This document shows, one piece after another, positions 1 to 8,295 of a DNA stretch of 60,209 nt. The stretch comes from Clostridia bacterium. Its GTDB lineage: Bacteria > Bacillota_A > Clostridia > Oscillospirales > CAG-272. Position 1 is the first letter of the stretch; each line of letters begins with the position of its first letter. The notes below the pieces were generated by a model. That model was given only the letters and a program-made list of their open reading frames with translations, was not told the origin of the DNA and ran no database searches. The stretch is from the NCBI GenBank assembly GCA_017501345.1, contig JAFVXC010000004.1, forward strand, positions 1-60,209, read 5' to 3'. The position numbers and the translations under genes are program-made.

Positions 1-1
1 T

Positions 2-23
2 ACATAACGGGAGTTATGTGATA
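2..23 (+). repeat. Left inverted repeat (candidate recombination site)
   Basis: This is the 22-bp repeat whose reverse complement is at 238-259. Its core ACATAACGGGAGTTATGT is itself a near-palindrome, with 7-bp arms around GGGA, as expected for a site bound by two recombinase protomers. The non-palindromic GGGA gives the site polarity. The match stops at position 1 and at position 24. Confidence 0.8.
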
Positions 24-75
24 AAAAGTCGAGGACAAAACGAAATACTGCGCCGAGGTGGGCAAAAAAGAACGC

Positions 76-132
76 AACGAAAAGCCTTTCGAGCTGAATT
101 CTGGAAAAAACTCTACGAAAGGCGTTTTCGTT
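76..132. repeat. Hairpin inside the invertible segment
   Basis: Bases 76-91 are complementary to 116-132 apart from one extra G, giving a stem of about 16 bp with a 24-base loop. It is not followed by a T-run on either strand, so it is not a simple terminator. It could be a binding site for an accessory protein or an RNA structure made in the other orientation. Confidence 0.5.
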
Positions 133-175
133 ACGCAAATTTTTATGTAGGAAACAACAAATTTTATGAAAGGGC

Positions 176-204
176 TTGACTTTCCGGAGATTTTATGGTA
201 AACT
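176..204 (+). promoter_or_regulatory. Sigma-A promoter inside the invertible segment
   Basis: TTGACT (176-181), a 17-base spacer and TAAACT (199-204) match the housekeeping consensus well. It points right and would start transcription near 211, inside the segment, so the transcript crosses the right repeat and meets the terminator at 267-299. Confidence 0.7.
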
Positions 205-237
205 TACTTCAGTATCAGCAAAATCTCTTATAACTGA

Positions 238-259
238 TATCACATAACTCCCGTTATGT
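238..259 (-). repeat. Right inverted repeat (candidate recombination site)
   Basis: Exact reverse complement of positions 2-23. It lies 7 bp before the rightward terminator and about 40 bp from the 3' end of the recombinase gene. Confidence 0.8.
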
Positions 260-266
260 TGCTCTC

Positions 267-299
267 GGTCTCGGTGCGTCTGCATCGGGGTCTTTTTTT
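267..299 (+). terminator. Rightward intrinsic terminator after the invertible promoter
   Basis: The stem is 267-277 with 282-292 (11 pairs, four of them G-U), the loop is 278-281, and seven T follow. The G-U pairs become A-C mismatches on the other strand, so it works only for rightward transcription. It would stop the invertible promoter from running antisense into the recombinase gene. Confidence 0.65.
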
Positions 300-1140
300 A
301 TAGAATGAGCCGCATATGCTCCATTTTGCGCTTATGCTCTGCGCCCGTCGATACGATATAGATGCGGGTCGTATTGATGCTTGCGTGTCCGAGGATGTCT
401 GCGAGCCTCGCAATGTCCTTTTCGATCGAGTAAAAGGTTCTTGCGAACAAATGCCTGAGGTTGTGCGGAAAGACCTTACTCGGCGGCACGTTCGCATTTT
501 TGCACAGCGCCTTCATTTCCCTCCAGATATTGTGTCGGCTGATCGGTCTTCCGCCCCTTGTGACGAACACCGCTCCCGATCTGAGACCTTGCTCCTTGAC
601 GTAGCGGAGCAATTTCTTCTTCAGCTTGGGAACGATGAAAATGCGGCGGTTCTTGCCCTTGCAGCTTACGACTGCTTCGCCCTTTTTCAGTGCCTCGACC
701 GTGATATATTGCAGCTCGCTCACACGGATGCCGCTGCCGCAGATCGTTTGAATGATGAGATCCAGGCGCTCGTTGCCCTTATGCCTTGCCGCCTCAAGCA
801 GTCGGATATATTCCGCACGGGTCAGCTCCTTTTCCTCGGTGCAATAGGTCTGCCGCTGCATTTTGAAGCGCTTCACGCAAAGATCCTGCCAGCCGCAGAA
901 CCGCAGAAAGCTGTTCAGCGCCGCGAGCATCGAATTGGCGCTCGATACGGCGTAGCACTCGAGCAGATGTGCCTTATATTCGAGGATACGTTTCTTTCCG
1001 ATCTCTTCCTTTCCAATAAAAGCGGCAAAGCACCGAACGTCGTGCAGATATTTCCCGACCGTTGCCTCGCTCCGCTCCTCCTCTCTCAGATGTGCCTCAA
1101 ATGCCTGTAATTTCGTTGCTTCCAAAATCCGTTTCTTCAT
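298..1140 (-). CDS. Tyrosine recombinase (XerC/XerD-like integrase family)
   Basis: A 280-residue site-specific recombinase that cuts and rejoins DNA through a phosphotyrosine. It has an N-terminal SAM-like core-binding domain (about residues 8-95) and a C-terminal catalytic domain. The catalytic set is visible: Arg139 in GSGIRVSEL, His226 and Arg229 in HNLRH, His252 in GHASINTTRIY, and nucleophile Tyr261. The start ATG follows GAAGGAG with good spacing. The gene ends about 40 bp from the inverted repeats at 2-23 and 238-259, so the natural inference is that it flips the promoter segment between them. It has the compact size of Xer and phase-variation recombinases and lacks the AP2-like domain of Tn916-type integrases. 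A chromosome-dimer role is unlikely because no dif-like site is seen. Confidence 0.9.
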   Translation of the reverse strand: MKKRILEATKLQAFEAHLREEERSEATVGKYLHDVRCFAAFIGKEEIGKKRILEYKAHLLECYAVSSANSMLAALNSFLRFCGWQDLCVKRFKMQRQTYCTEEKELTRAEYIRLLEAARHKGNERLDLIIQTICGSGIRVSELQYITVEALKKGEAVVSCKGKNRRIFIVPKLKKKLLRYVKEQGLRSGAVFVTRGGRPISRHNIWREMKALCKNANVPPSKVFPHNLRHLFARTFYSIEKDIARLADILGHASINTTRIYIVSTGAEHKRKMEHMRLIL

Positions 1141-1176
1141 AAAACGCTCTCCTTCAGTTAGATCTTCGGTATTATT

Positions 1177-1205
1177 ATTTTACCAAATCACCGAGGATCA
1201 TCCAA
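1177..1205 (-). promoter_or_regulatory. Probable promoter of the recombinase gene
   Basis: On the minus strand, TTGGAT, a 17-base spacer and TAAAAT lie about 40-65 bp upstream of the recombinase start. The recombinase therefore appears to have its own promoter outside the invertible segment. Confidence 0.45.
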
Positions 1206-1263
1206 GCGCAAAAAAGAAAAAGCCGACCCATAACCACGTCAAGGTGGAAATCAGGTCGGCTTT
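1206..1263 (-). terminator. Terminator after the YbjN-domain gene
   Basis: AAAGCCGACC (1219-1228) pairs with GGTCGGCTTT (1254-1263), with an inner CCAC/GTGG stem. Leftward transcription then enters a T-rich run (complement of 1207-1220). Confidence 0.75.
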
Positions 1264-1311
1264 ATTTGAGCCGTATTGTGTTATAACCAAAGGAACAAAA
1301 TGTACGATCTT

Positions 1312-1722
1312 TCACGAGCCCCACAGCTCACGCATAAAGAAGGGATAGGCATCATCCACAACCGAGGTCACGCGGCGCACGACGTTCATACAGACCGGAC
1401 CGCAGTTCTGCTCGGGGATCATCGCGTCAAGCTCTGCAACCACGTCGGCGTCCTCGTCAACGTAAAACTTCACCCAACGGTATTTCTCGTTCAGCTCGTT
1501 GCACAAAATGACCGCGGCATCTCTTTGCCCTGCGAAATTCGCGACATTCCAGCTCTTCACCGCAATGTTCGCGTCGCCGTCCTCGTCAAAATAAATATAG
1601 ATCGGGATCGTACTGAAATTCGCACCTGTGTAGGTGATCTTCAGAACGAACTCCCTGACATCCTCGTAACGGATCTTCTCCCTGCGCATATATTCCATAC
1701 ACATCTGCTTGTAGCTTGCCAT
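1312..1722 (-). CDS. YbjN domain-containing protein
   Basis: A 136-residue soluble protein with no signal peptide or membrane segment. The central part (FDEDGDANIAVKSWNVANF, about residues 45-65) and the later RWVKFYVDEDADV stretch match the pattern of the YbjN family, which has a type III secretion chaperone-like fold. YbjN proteins are linked to stress or regulation in some bacteria, but no biochemical activity is established. The gene is monocistronic: a terminator lies just after it (1206-1263) and the next gene to the right ends at its own terminator near 1812-1867. The family call is by eye; the role is unknown. Confidence 0.6.
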   Translation of the reverse strand: MASYKQMCMEYMRREKIRYEDVREFVLKITYTGANFSTIPIYIYFDEDGDANIAVKSWNVANFAGQRDAAVILCNELNEKYRWVKFYVDEDADVVAELDAMIPEQNCGPVCMNVVRRVTSVVDDAYPFFMRELWGS

Positions 1723-1811
1723 AGACGGTTCCCTCCGCTCTCTTCACTGGAATCATTATAGCATATCGCGGGGAGAAAGTCAACCACTCGCCGCACCGTT
1801 CACTTAAATTC

Positions 1812-1867
1812 AAAGAAAAAAGTGAGCGGTTACTCAATACCGTTTTCCTCGGTAAAGAGTAACCGCT
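1812..1867 (-). terminator. Terminator at the end of the SipW/TasA operon
   Basis: AGCGGTTACTC (1825-1835) pairs with GAGTAACCGCT (1857-1867). Leftward transcription then enters a T-run (complement of 1812-1821). The other side also has a T-run (1867-1872), so it may work in both directions. Confidence 0.85.
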
Positions 1868-1888
1868 TTTTTGTAAGAAGTCAGCTTC

Positions 1889-4800
1889 TTAATTGCTTCC
1901 GCCGGTGTAAACACCATTCGCATCAGCGGAGAGCCATTGGTCGGTCATCGTTTGATTGGAATAATCGAATTCCACCGTGATGTTGTCGCTGAAGTCCACA
2001 TTCTGAGAAATCGTACCGTTGTATCTCCACGACCAGTTGTCGTTGAGCGTTACTGTGTAGTTACCCGAGGGAATCTCCGCCAGGGTGATCGAGCCGTTAC
2101 CGACGATCACGAAGTCAAGGTCGATATTCTCCGTTTCGGTTCCCGCGACACCCTTGATGGTATAAACGTATGCCTCATTCGCGGATGCGTTTTTGTTCTC
2201 GATCAAGAGCGTAGTCGGAAGGAATTTGGCATAAAAAACAATCGTCGTGTCTGCATATTCCGCAGTGGGAGAAACAGGAGAAATCATTCCCGTAGATGCG
2301 TCAACGGTTGCCTGCGCGTTAGTTACCGCCTGATAGTCCCCATTCGCATCCTTGTAATACCAGCCCGCAAAGCGATAGCCGCTATTAGCGGTCGGAACTG
2401 CACCTATTGGAGCGCTTTCACCAATCTTGACAGTCTCGCTGTAAGACGTAAGAATTCCGCGACCATTGATCATTTCCTGATATCTATAATCAACGTCAAG
2501 TCCCTCATAATAGCAGATAACTCCCTGTCCATTCCCCGCAATCTCATGCGTGACTCCGCCGTTTTGCAGTGTGTAGCCGTCGATCTGCTTGTTCAGCTCA
2601 GCATCGCCCGTACCGATCGTAATAACGGTTCCAAACGGAACACCCGTAACGGTTGCGTTCTCTGCCAACTTAGTGGTCGTACCGACTTGATAATAGTGTA
2701 CGGTATAATCATATTTGATACGGTCGTAGTATACATTCAGAACGAGACCGCCTTCGTTCTCATCGATCTTACCATTCCCATTCGCATCCGTTACCTTCTC
2801 GATCTTTCCGGACTCCTTGGAAAGTCCGTCAAGGAACACCTTATCAAAACCGTATCTCTCCATCGGAGTAGCGGTGACCTCGGTGTCGTAGTTCCCCGCA
2901 AATTCCTGCGTGTACTCGGCGATGTATGCCTTTCCGTCCAAGGTTTGGAAATAGTGAATGACCTGATAAAGGCCGACAGATTCTCTGCTCTGCCAATTGA
3001 AAACGATATTGTTGTCGGCTTTTTCTCCCGTTTCCAACGTAATTGTTTGCTTGAAATAGTCGGGAGAGAGACTAACAACGATTTCCCAGATCTTCTCCTC
3101 CTGTTCGGAGGTCAAGAGCGGCATTCCGTGTAGCTTTAGATGATCATTTGCGGCAATCACAATATTCGCTTTCGTAATACCCTCACGAAAGTCGACCGTA
3201 AGATCGGCATTCATCGTCTGTGCCTGCTCCGGTGAGAACTGATGCACAAAAACCTCTTCGAGGTGATTCGTACCGAGGATCGGAATAAAATCCTTGCTGT
3301 AAAATTCGTGCGTGACAGTATGACGGAGCGTTTTCGGAGGTTGCAAGTAAATAAAGGAATACACGTTATCCTCAGCACTGATGCTCATTTGCATCGAATG
3401 CGAGCGAACCAGCGGGAAAAAACCAATCTGATATTCTTCTTTTAGCTCAAAGCCTACTTTGGCGGCAAAGGGTTTGCTCTTACCTGCAAGAGAAAGCCCC
3501 TCTGTACTCTCTGCAACCTCTATGAAATTGTGTAATTCATCCGTGACAGGATTTCCAGTCTCGTCGCCGAGAATGTACTTGACTGTATAGCGCACGGGAA
3601 TATGAGATGTCCACTTCGCATAGATCACGATATCCCGTTTGATCGGCATCGTATTGAAGTCAAAACGCTTTTCTTCCTCGTTTTCGATATAGTACCAGCC
3701 GGCAAAGATATAATCTCCATGCTCAGTATTCTTATGGTCCGGCTCGCTTTCGTTCAAAAGCGTACCAAAAACCACTACGGCGCTATATAGAGGATCCGTT
3801 CCGACTTCCGCTTTATCCTTGTCGAGATAAACCGAGGCAGAATAAGTAAGATGCTCCCATTTCGCAAAAAGCTGAATATTCTTAGCGGGCATCGTGGTAT
3901 TGAAATCGAACGGGATCTGACAAGCCTCATCGATAAACCATCCGTCGAATTCATATGCACCACTCTCGAACGCAACAGGATAAGCAGGTCCGTCTGCATC
4001 ACGATACGTATCGGAATTCAGAGACGTTCCGTAGGGAACGGGCAAGGACACCGTGCTACCGTAATGATCATCGTAAGAAAGATTATAGATGATACGGGAA
4101 TAATAATAATTGACCTCGTAGCCCTCTTTGTAGACCGCTCCGTCATAGTCCGTACCCTTCGTCAAAATTGTACTGGAGGAGCCGTTCTTCGTAAATCCAA
4201 CGAGTGCAGGCTGAGTCTGCGAACCAACGTCCGAGTCATCACACGTATCATAGTTTTCGGCAAGATAGTACGTCGTTCCACCATACTCTTTTGTAGTCAA
4301 GCCCGTCGTGCTTTGTCCAGTAAGCAACGGTAACCAGATCTTATAGCGGAAAAGATTCGGATCATTCCAACTCACGCCCTCTGCACCGTTCTCCCAGAAG
4401 CACGCATATGCGACCGTATCAGAGGTTCCATACGTGGAAGCCCACAGAAGATTTTCGTCAAGCTGTGTGTAATTACCCTTTACTGTTTGGTTACCATTCT
4501 TATTATCCTGCGTATATTTCACATAATACTCGCCGTTCCACGCGCTCACATACGCCGTCGTACCCTTCCAACCGTTTGAAGGATTCGAGGTGTTCTTCTT
4601 TTTATTTTCAACCGAGTTGAAAACGTCACAGGGCCACAAATTCGTGATATCCGCACCGTATTTTGCCGTAAAGGAAATATAGTGATGCTGATACGAAGAA
4701 TTGTACTTAGAGGTTTCCGTTCCCTTCGTATAGTTTCGCGCTGTACCCTTCTCATTCAAGGTAGGCTCACTGACCTCGCCAACCTGAGAAATCGGACTGG

Positions 4801-6850
4801 CTTTTTCCAGATATTGATCGAGCAAACGAATTTCGTCATCTGCAATACTTGGGTCCGCGAGCGATCCGAAATAGTTCGAGCTTCCACCGATAACATACCA
4901 CTGATCGCCCTTCGACATCGCATAATAGAACTTCAGCGTATAGGAATTTCTGGAATAGTAAATATTGATTGCGGTAGAGCCATCGCCTGCGACCGTCAAT
5001 GAGTGCTTATCCGTCAGATCTGCTACATATGTCAGATAAGGATAGAGTTCCGCTACGTCAGAAACCGCATTGGGAGTTGCTCCATATTGAGCTGAAACGT
5101 AGGTCTTAATATGGTCGCCACCTGTAATCGTTTGAGCTCCCACCTGTGCGCTAATCGGCACCGTATACCATACGTCGTAATTATTCTTATAGCCGGAACT
5201 CGTGCTATCTGTATTTTCAAGCCAATACACCAGCGTATACGTTGTCGCTGCTGCTTTCCAATTTGCCGTATAGTCCAGACAATGCTTAATCGTGAGAAGT
5301 GTGCCTGCCGTTCCCTTTTGGTATAGTGAGGTTACATTCGAATCGGTAATCTCGGTCTCAACCTTATTTCCATCCTCGTCTTCATGAACGGTATAAACCT
5401 TTTTGAGCGACCAATTGTTAAAGGTATAGCCCGGTCTTGTCGGCGTCGGAAGAACAACCTGCGCACTATAACGGACATAGTACGGCGTTACACCAAATGC
5501 CTCGTCCGTCACAAGATCAAAGTCTACAAGGTAATAGTTGCGATCATAGTAGATCTCGACCTCGGTCGTTCCATCTCCGTCAATACGCGTCTCAGGATCG
5601 TAATAAAGCGCAGTAAAGCCGGTTCTCACGGCAGCGTGATTTGCTCCAACTGCTGAATCCGCCAAACCTGTTCCGATCTTCGTACCCGAAAGCGTATATT
5701 CATCATCGTGCAAATGCTGCTCGTAGAATTTTACAACATAGTTGACCATCTGCGGAATATAGTAAACGGTGATTACGGTTTTCTCCGTAACGTCAACGAA
5801 GTTTATGCTCGGCGCAGGCTTATAGTATACATCTTTATCGTCACTATCCTTACCGTATTTGATCACGCCTTCTGAGGTATCCGTCTCGGTCGTTTTTACG
5901 TACGGCTTATATCCCACCACAGCAGGGCTCGTAATCTCGCCGGAATAGTGACCGCCTGAAGGAATTGTAACCGTAAAGGTGTGCGCTGCAATCTCGCCGT
6001 CCACCTGAACGTGCTTGGCAGGCGTTTCATTTCTGAACTCATAGTTGATGATGATTTGGAATGCCTCATCCGAAAGCGGAAGTAACTCATCCTCAGCCCC
6101 ATTCGAGGAGCCTGCTTCGGGAATAATACCGGTCGCGGTCTCTAACGTATTCTCTTCTGCCGAAGCTGTCATTACGGTAAGCGCGCCGCTAACATACTTC
6201 TTATCCTCTTCTGTGATAATACAACGCAGATTGGATTTGCCTGTCAAGGTATTTTCATTTGCAAGGAGTGCTTCAGAGATCGTTGCATAAGGGAGAAAAT
6301 AATCGGCAATATTTGCCCATCTACCATCCTCGAGCTGCATTTGCCACTGATAAGTAATATTTTCACCAATCGAATCGTGCAGATCGGTAATAACATAGAC
6401 CTTTTCGCCCGGATCAAGCGTTACAGTGCCACCCTCTGCCTCGTCACAGAAAAGGTCAACCTTTCCGCGGATCAGACCGTCGTCGGGCTCCTCGATGATC
6501 TCGACGAAGTCCGTTCGAATCCACCGATAGGTGTCGAGAATCGCGTGCGACGAGCCGTCATTCGTTCCGATTTTGTAATAATCAAAGCCCGAGGTAGAAG
6601 CAAAGTCAAGAATCGTAAAGGTTTCGGGAAGCTGCGTCTTAGAGTCGATTCGTGTACCGTATCCGACCGGGCCATTGCTTCCCATTTCCTTATACATATA
6701 AAACATCACGCCCTCGTCAAGGCTTATTCTTCCCTGTTTACCGATCGCTGACGTGTCTCCGCTCTCCGCAATAACAGGCAAAATGCTCCACGGCAAAATG
6801 TGAAAGACTGTAATGACCGCGAGGAGAAAAGAGAGTATTCGTTTTTTCAT
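1889..6850 (-). CDS. Large secreted InlB-repeat / MucBP-like surface protein
   Basis: A 1653-residue exported protein. It begins with a classical signal peptide (MKKRILSFLLAVITVFHILP, cleaved near VIAES), then an SH3-like segment (about 35-115). Many Listeria-Bacteroides (InlB B-type) repeats follow, recognisable by FNNWSL, FDGWFIDEAC, FAGWYYIENEE, AKW endings and Y-Y-D-R strands, interspersed with MucBP-like segments. Such repeats build extended adhesins. There is no LPXTG, C-terminal membrane segment or S-layer homology domain; the C-terminus is a beta-rich domain ending YTGGSN, so it may be held by other matrix proteins. It lies 18 bp after the last TasA-like gene with a GAGGAGGG ribosome site and is the final gene of the SipW operon. 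Its signal peptide is not of the SipW type. Confidence 0.8.
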   Translation of the reverse strand: MKKRILSFLLAVITVFHILPWSILPVIAESGDTSAIGKQGRISLDEGVMFYMYKEMGSNGPVGYGTRIDSKTQLPETFTILDFASTSGFDYYKIGTNDGSSHAILDTYRWIRTDFVEIIEEPDDGLIRGKVDLFCDEAEGGTVTLDPGEKVYVITDLHDSIGENITYQWQMQLEDGRWANIADYFLPYATISEALLANENTLTGKSNLRCIITEEDKKYVSGALTVMTASAEENTLETATGIIPEAGSSNGAEDELLPLSDEAFQIIINYEFRNETPAKHVQVDGEIAAHTFTVTIPSGGHYSGEITSPAVVGYKPYVKTTETDTSEGVIKYGKDSDDKDVYYKPAPSINFVDVTEKTVITVYYIPQMVNYVVKFYEQHLHDDEYTLSGTKIGTGLADSAVGANHAAVRTGFTALYYDPETRIDGDGTTEVEIYYDRNYYLVDFDLVTDEAFGVTPYYVRYSAQVVLPTPTRPGYTFNNWSLKKVYTVHEDEDGNKVETEITDSNVTSLYQKGTAGTLLTIKHCLDYTANWKAAATTYTLVYWLENTDSTSSGYKNNYDVWYTVPISAQVGAQTITGGDHIKTYVSAQYGATPNAVSDVAELYPYLTYVADLTDKHSLTVAGDGSTAINIYYSRNSYTLKFYYAMSKGDQWYVIGGSSNYFGSLADPSIADDEIRLLDQYLEKASPISQVGEVSEPTLNEKGTARNYTKGTETSKYNSSYQHHYISFTAKYGADITNLWPCDVFNSVENKKKNTSNPSNGWKGTTAYVSAWNGEYYVKYTQDNKNGNQTVKGNYTQLDENLLWASTYGTSDTVAYACFWENGAEGVSWNDPNLFRYKIWLPLLTGQSTTGLTTKEYGGTTYYLAENYDTCDDSDVGSQTQPALVGFTKNGSSSTILTKGTDYDGAVYKEGYEVNYYYSRIIYNLSYDDHYGSTVSLPVPYGTSLNSDTYRDADGPAYPVAFESGAYEFDGWFIDEACQIPFDFNTTMPAKNIQLFAKWEHLTYSASVYLDKDKAEVGTDPLYSAVVVFGTLLNESEPDHKNTEHGDYIFAGWYYIENEEEKRFDFNTMPIKRDIVIYAKWTSHIPVRYTVKYILGDETGNPVTDELHNFIEVAESTEGLSLAGKSKPFAAKVGFELKEEYQIGFFPLVRSHSMQMSISAEDNVYSFIYLQPPKTLRHTVTHEFYSKDFIPILGTNHLEEVFVHQFSPEQAQTMNADLTVDFREGITKANIVIAANDHLKLHGMPLLTSEQEEKIWEIVVSLSPDYFKQTITLETGEKADNNIVFNWQSRESVGLYQVIHYFQTLDGKAYIAEYTQEFAGNYDTEVTATPMERYGFDKVFLDGLSKESGKIEKVTDANGNGKIDENEGGLVLNVYYDRIKYDYTVHYYQVGTTTKLAENATVTGVPFGTVITIGTGDAELNKQIDGYTLQNGGVTHEIAGNGQGVICYYEGLDVDYRYQEMINGRGILTSYSETVKIGESAPIGAVPTANSGYRFAGWYYKDANGDYQAVTNAQATVDASTGMISPVSPTAEYADTTIVFYAKFLPTTLLIENKNASANEAYVYTIKGVAGTETENIDLDFVIVGNGSITLAEIPSGNYTVTLNDNWSWRYNGTISQNVDFSDNITVEFDYSNQTMTDQWLSADANGVYTGGSN

Positions 6851-6868
6851 TGGGCATTCCCTCCTCGT

Positions 6869-7405
6869 TTAGTTGACGGTAAGCGTACCGTCGGCATTCA
6901 CCGTGACCCCCCAAGCCTCGGCTACTGCCTCTGCGGGGGTTGACTGAATTGCGGACGAAAGCACCTGAACCTGCAGCTTGCAGCCGTCGGGTATGGTGTC
7001 GCCCGTGGTCGCGCTCGCCAAGGTCATAATGCTTGCACCTGCTGCGAGCGGCTTCTTATAATAATAAAATCCATCACTTCCCTGCGCCCATTGATCGGGG
7101 TCCGCAAAGACGTACACGACGTTCGGTGCAGTGGAAAGCGTCGAGCCGTCGGTCGTATTTACCCAATTCGAAACGAGGGCAACGCGGACGTATACGGGAA
7201 TGTCACCCGAATTCACAATGGTATTGCTCTGACCAATATCAACATCAAGATTCGGCGGAGTAAAACGGTTTTCGAGTGAATTTGTTTTTGCGATAACATA
7301 TGCGATCGTCGAACCGATCACCAGGATAGTGACCGCTATGATCAGGACGAAAAACGCCACTGCTTTTTTGTTCGACCACTTAAAAAACTGAAATTTATTC
7401 GGCAT
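6869..7405 (-). CDS. TasA/CalY-like exported protein (SipW-dependent type)
   Basis: The chosen start (ATG at 7405) follows AAAGGA with 7-base spacing; an in-frame GTG 27 bp upstream lacks a site. The 178-residue product has a short basic N-terminus and one hydrophobic segment (about 13-34) ending GSTIAYVIAKT, the SipW-type signal layout. A beta-rich domain follows. The C-terminus carries the AIQ...EAW pattern (AIQSTPAEAVAEAW) shared with the four other family members here. TasA-like proteins form extracellular fibres in Bacillus biofilms. It is the fifth of five paralogues and directly precedes the InlB-repeat protein. It may be a minor fibre component or an anchor for that protein; this is inference. 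Confidence 0.7.
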   Translation of the reverse strand: MPNKFQFFKWSNKKAVAFFVLIIAVTILVIGSTIAYVIAKTNSLENRFTPPNLDVDIGQSNTIVNSGDIPVYVRVALVSNWVNTTDGSTLSTAPNVVYVFADPDQWAQGSDGFYYYKKPLAAGASIMTLASATTGDTIPDGCKLQVQVLSSAIQSTPAEAVAEAWGVTVNADGTLTVN

Positions 7406-7459
7406 TTTCGAGTCCTTTCTTTCGAAAATCACGGTGGTAGGTATTGCTTACAGAAAGCC

Positions 7460-7498
7460 TGTAACAACCCTTCAAGATGGAATTGAAGGGCTCTTACA
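7460..7498. other. Hairpin between two TasA-like genes
   Basis: CCCTTCAA pairs with TTGAAGGG and TGTAA with TTACA around an internal loop. No T-run follows on the minus strand, so it is probably an mRNA processing or stability element rather than a full terminator. Confidence 0.5.
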
Positions 7499-7538
7499 GA
7501 CTTGCGCCCGAGGTGGGCGCAGGTCGTGCTTTTGGGGG

Positions 7539-8213
7539 TCAGGGATGTCCGGCGATGCCCCAAGCGGCATCAAGCGCGGATGATCCGTTCCCTTCGCTTT
7601 GAACTGCATTGGCGATCACGAAGAAGGTGATCGTGCTGCTTGCGTAGCTGTTGTCCATTTCGGATGCAAAGGTAACGTTCTGAAAGAGAGGTGCCGTGGT
7701 CTCACCTGCTTTAAGGGGCTTATTGTAGTACCAATATTCGCCGTTCTGCGTCCAATCCTTCGTATTGAAATCACACGAAAAGAGAGACGTATCGACTGCG
7801 AGCTGTTGACCGTTCACAGTCGAGGTTACGGTCTTTTCGACCTTCACGCGAACCCACGCGCTGAGGGAACCCGTGCTCTCTACGGTCACGATCTTGCTTT
7901 GCGTAACGCTCGGCATAATCCTGATCGGCTCTGCGGGATAGGGGATCGGATCCGTAGCGCCCGCGGGGATCGTGGCTTCGACCACCTTCACGCCGAGGTT
8001 ACCCGATCTGATCTGATTTGCACCTGAGGTGACGTCATCCGAGAAAAACGCTACCGTTTGGGCGGCAAAGATAATAACGGTGGTAATGATGAGCGCCACC
8101 GTCGAAGCGAACATCTGCTTTGCTTTCTTCGCGCGCATTTTCTTCATTTTTGCGTCGAGACTACTCTGAAGCACCTCGCCGTCATCACGGCGAAGTTCGT
8201 TGTTCTCTTCCAT
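7539..8213 (-). CDS. TasA/CalY-like exported protein with long cytoplasmic N-terminus
   Basis: A 224-residue protein. About 34 charged residues (acidic, then Lys/Arg-rich KMKKMRAKKAKQ) precede one hydrophobic segment (about 35-55) ending QTVAFFSDD, the SipW-type cleavage layout. The exported part is beta-rich and ends with AVQSEGNGSSALDAAW, matching the C-terminal pattern of its neighbours. Start and AAAGGAGG site are clear. It is fourth of five paralogues in the sipW operon. The long cytoplasmic head is unlike its neighbours and could delay or regulate export. Fibre or matrix function is inferred from family and context. Confidence 0.7.
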   Translation of the reverse strand: MEENNELRRDDGEVLQSSLDAKMKKMRAKKAKQMFASTVALIITTVIIFAAQTVAFFSDDVTSGANQIRSGNLGVKVVEATIPAGATDPIPYPAEPIRIMPSVTQSKIVTVESTGSLSAWVRVKVEKTVTSTVNGQQLAVDTSLFSCDFNTKDWTQNGEYWYYNKPLKAGETTAPLFQNVTFASEMDNSYASSTITFFVIANAVQSEGNGSSALDAAWGIAGHP

Positions 8214-8246
8214 ACTTTGGCCTCCTTTCGCGGTCTTTCTTCTTCA

Positions 8247-8269
8247 CCGAGGCGGCTCTGCCGCCTCGG
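8247..8269. other. Strong 10-bp hairpin between TasA-like genes
   Basis: CCGAGGCGGC (8247-8256) and GCCGCCTCGG (8260-8269) form a perfect stem with a TCT loop. On the minus strand it is not followed by a T-run. It could protect the 3' end of the upstream TasA-like mRNA and set different expression levels within the operon, or act as a partial terminator. Confidence 0.6.
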
Positions 8270-8295
8270 CTGGGGGATTTTTAGGGGTTGGTGGG

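Larger units (their letters stand above)
2..259. other. Putative invertible promoter segment (inverton)
   Basis: Perfect 22-bp inverted repeats (2-23 and 238-259) bound about 214 bp that contain a good promoter (176-204) pointing right. A tyrosine recombinase gene lies immediately to the right. This arrangement is known for phase-variable promoters in gut bacteria, where the recombinase flips the segment. As drawn, the promoter faces a terminator at 267-299, so this would be the OFF state; inversion would send transcription left, off the contig. The repeats, promoter and terminator are seen directly; inversion is inferred. Confidence 0.7.

Noticed and set aside
316..1110. Plus-strand open frame of 264 codons downstream of the invertible promoter
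   Set aside because: It is exactly antisense to the recombinase, which has all catalytic residues, and a terminator separates it from the promoter, so it is not the controlled gene.
1889..6850. Cell-wall anchoring by sortase
   Set aside because: No LPXTG-like motif, hydrophobic segment or basic tail at the C-terminus.
8247..8269. Operon-ending terminator between TasA-like genes
   Set aside because: The stem is strong but no T-run follows on the minus strand, and the flanking genes are closely spaced paralogues, so full termination is unlikely.
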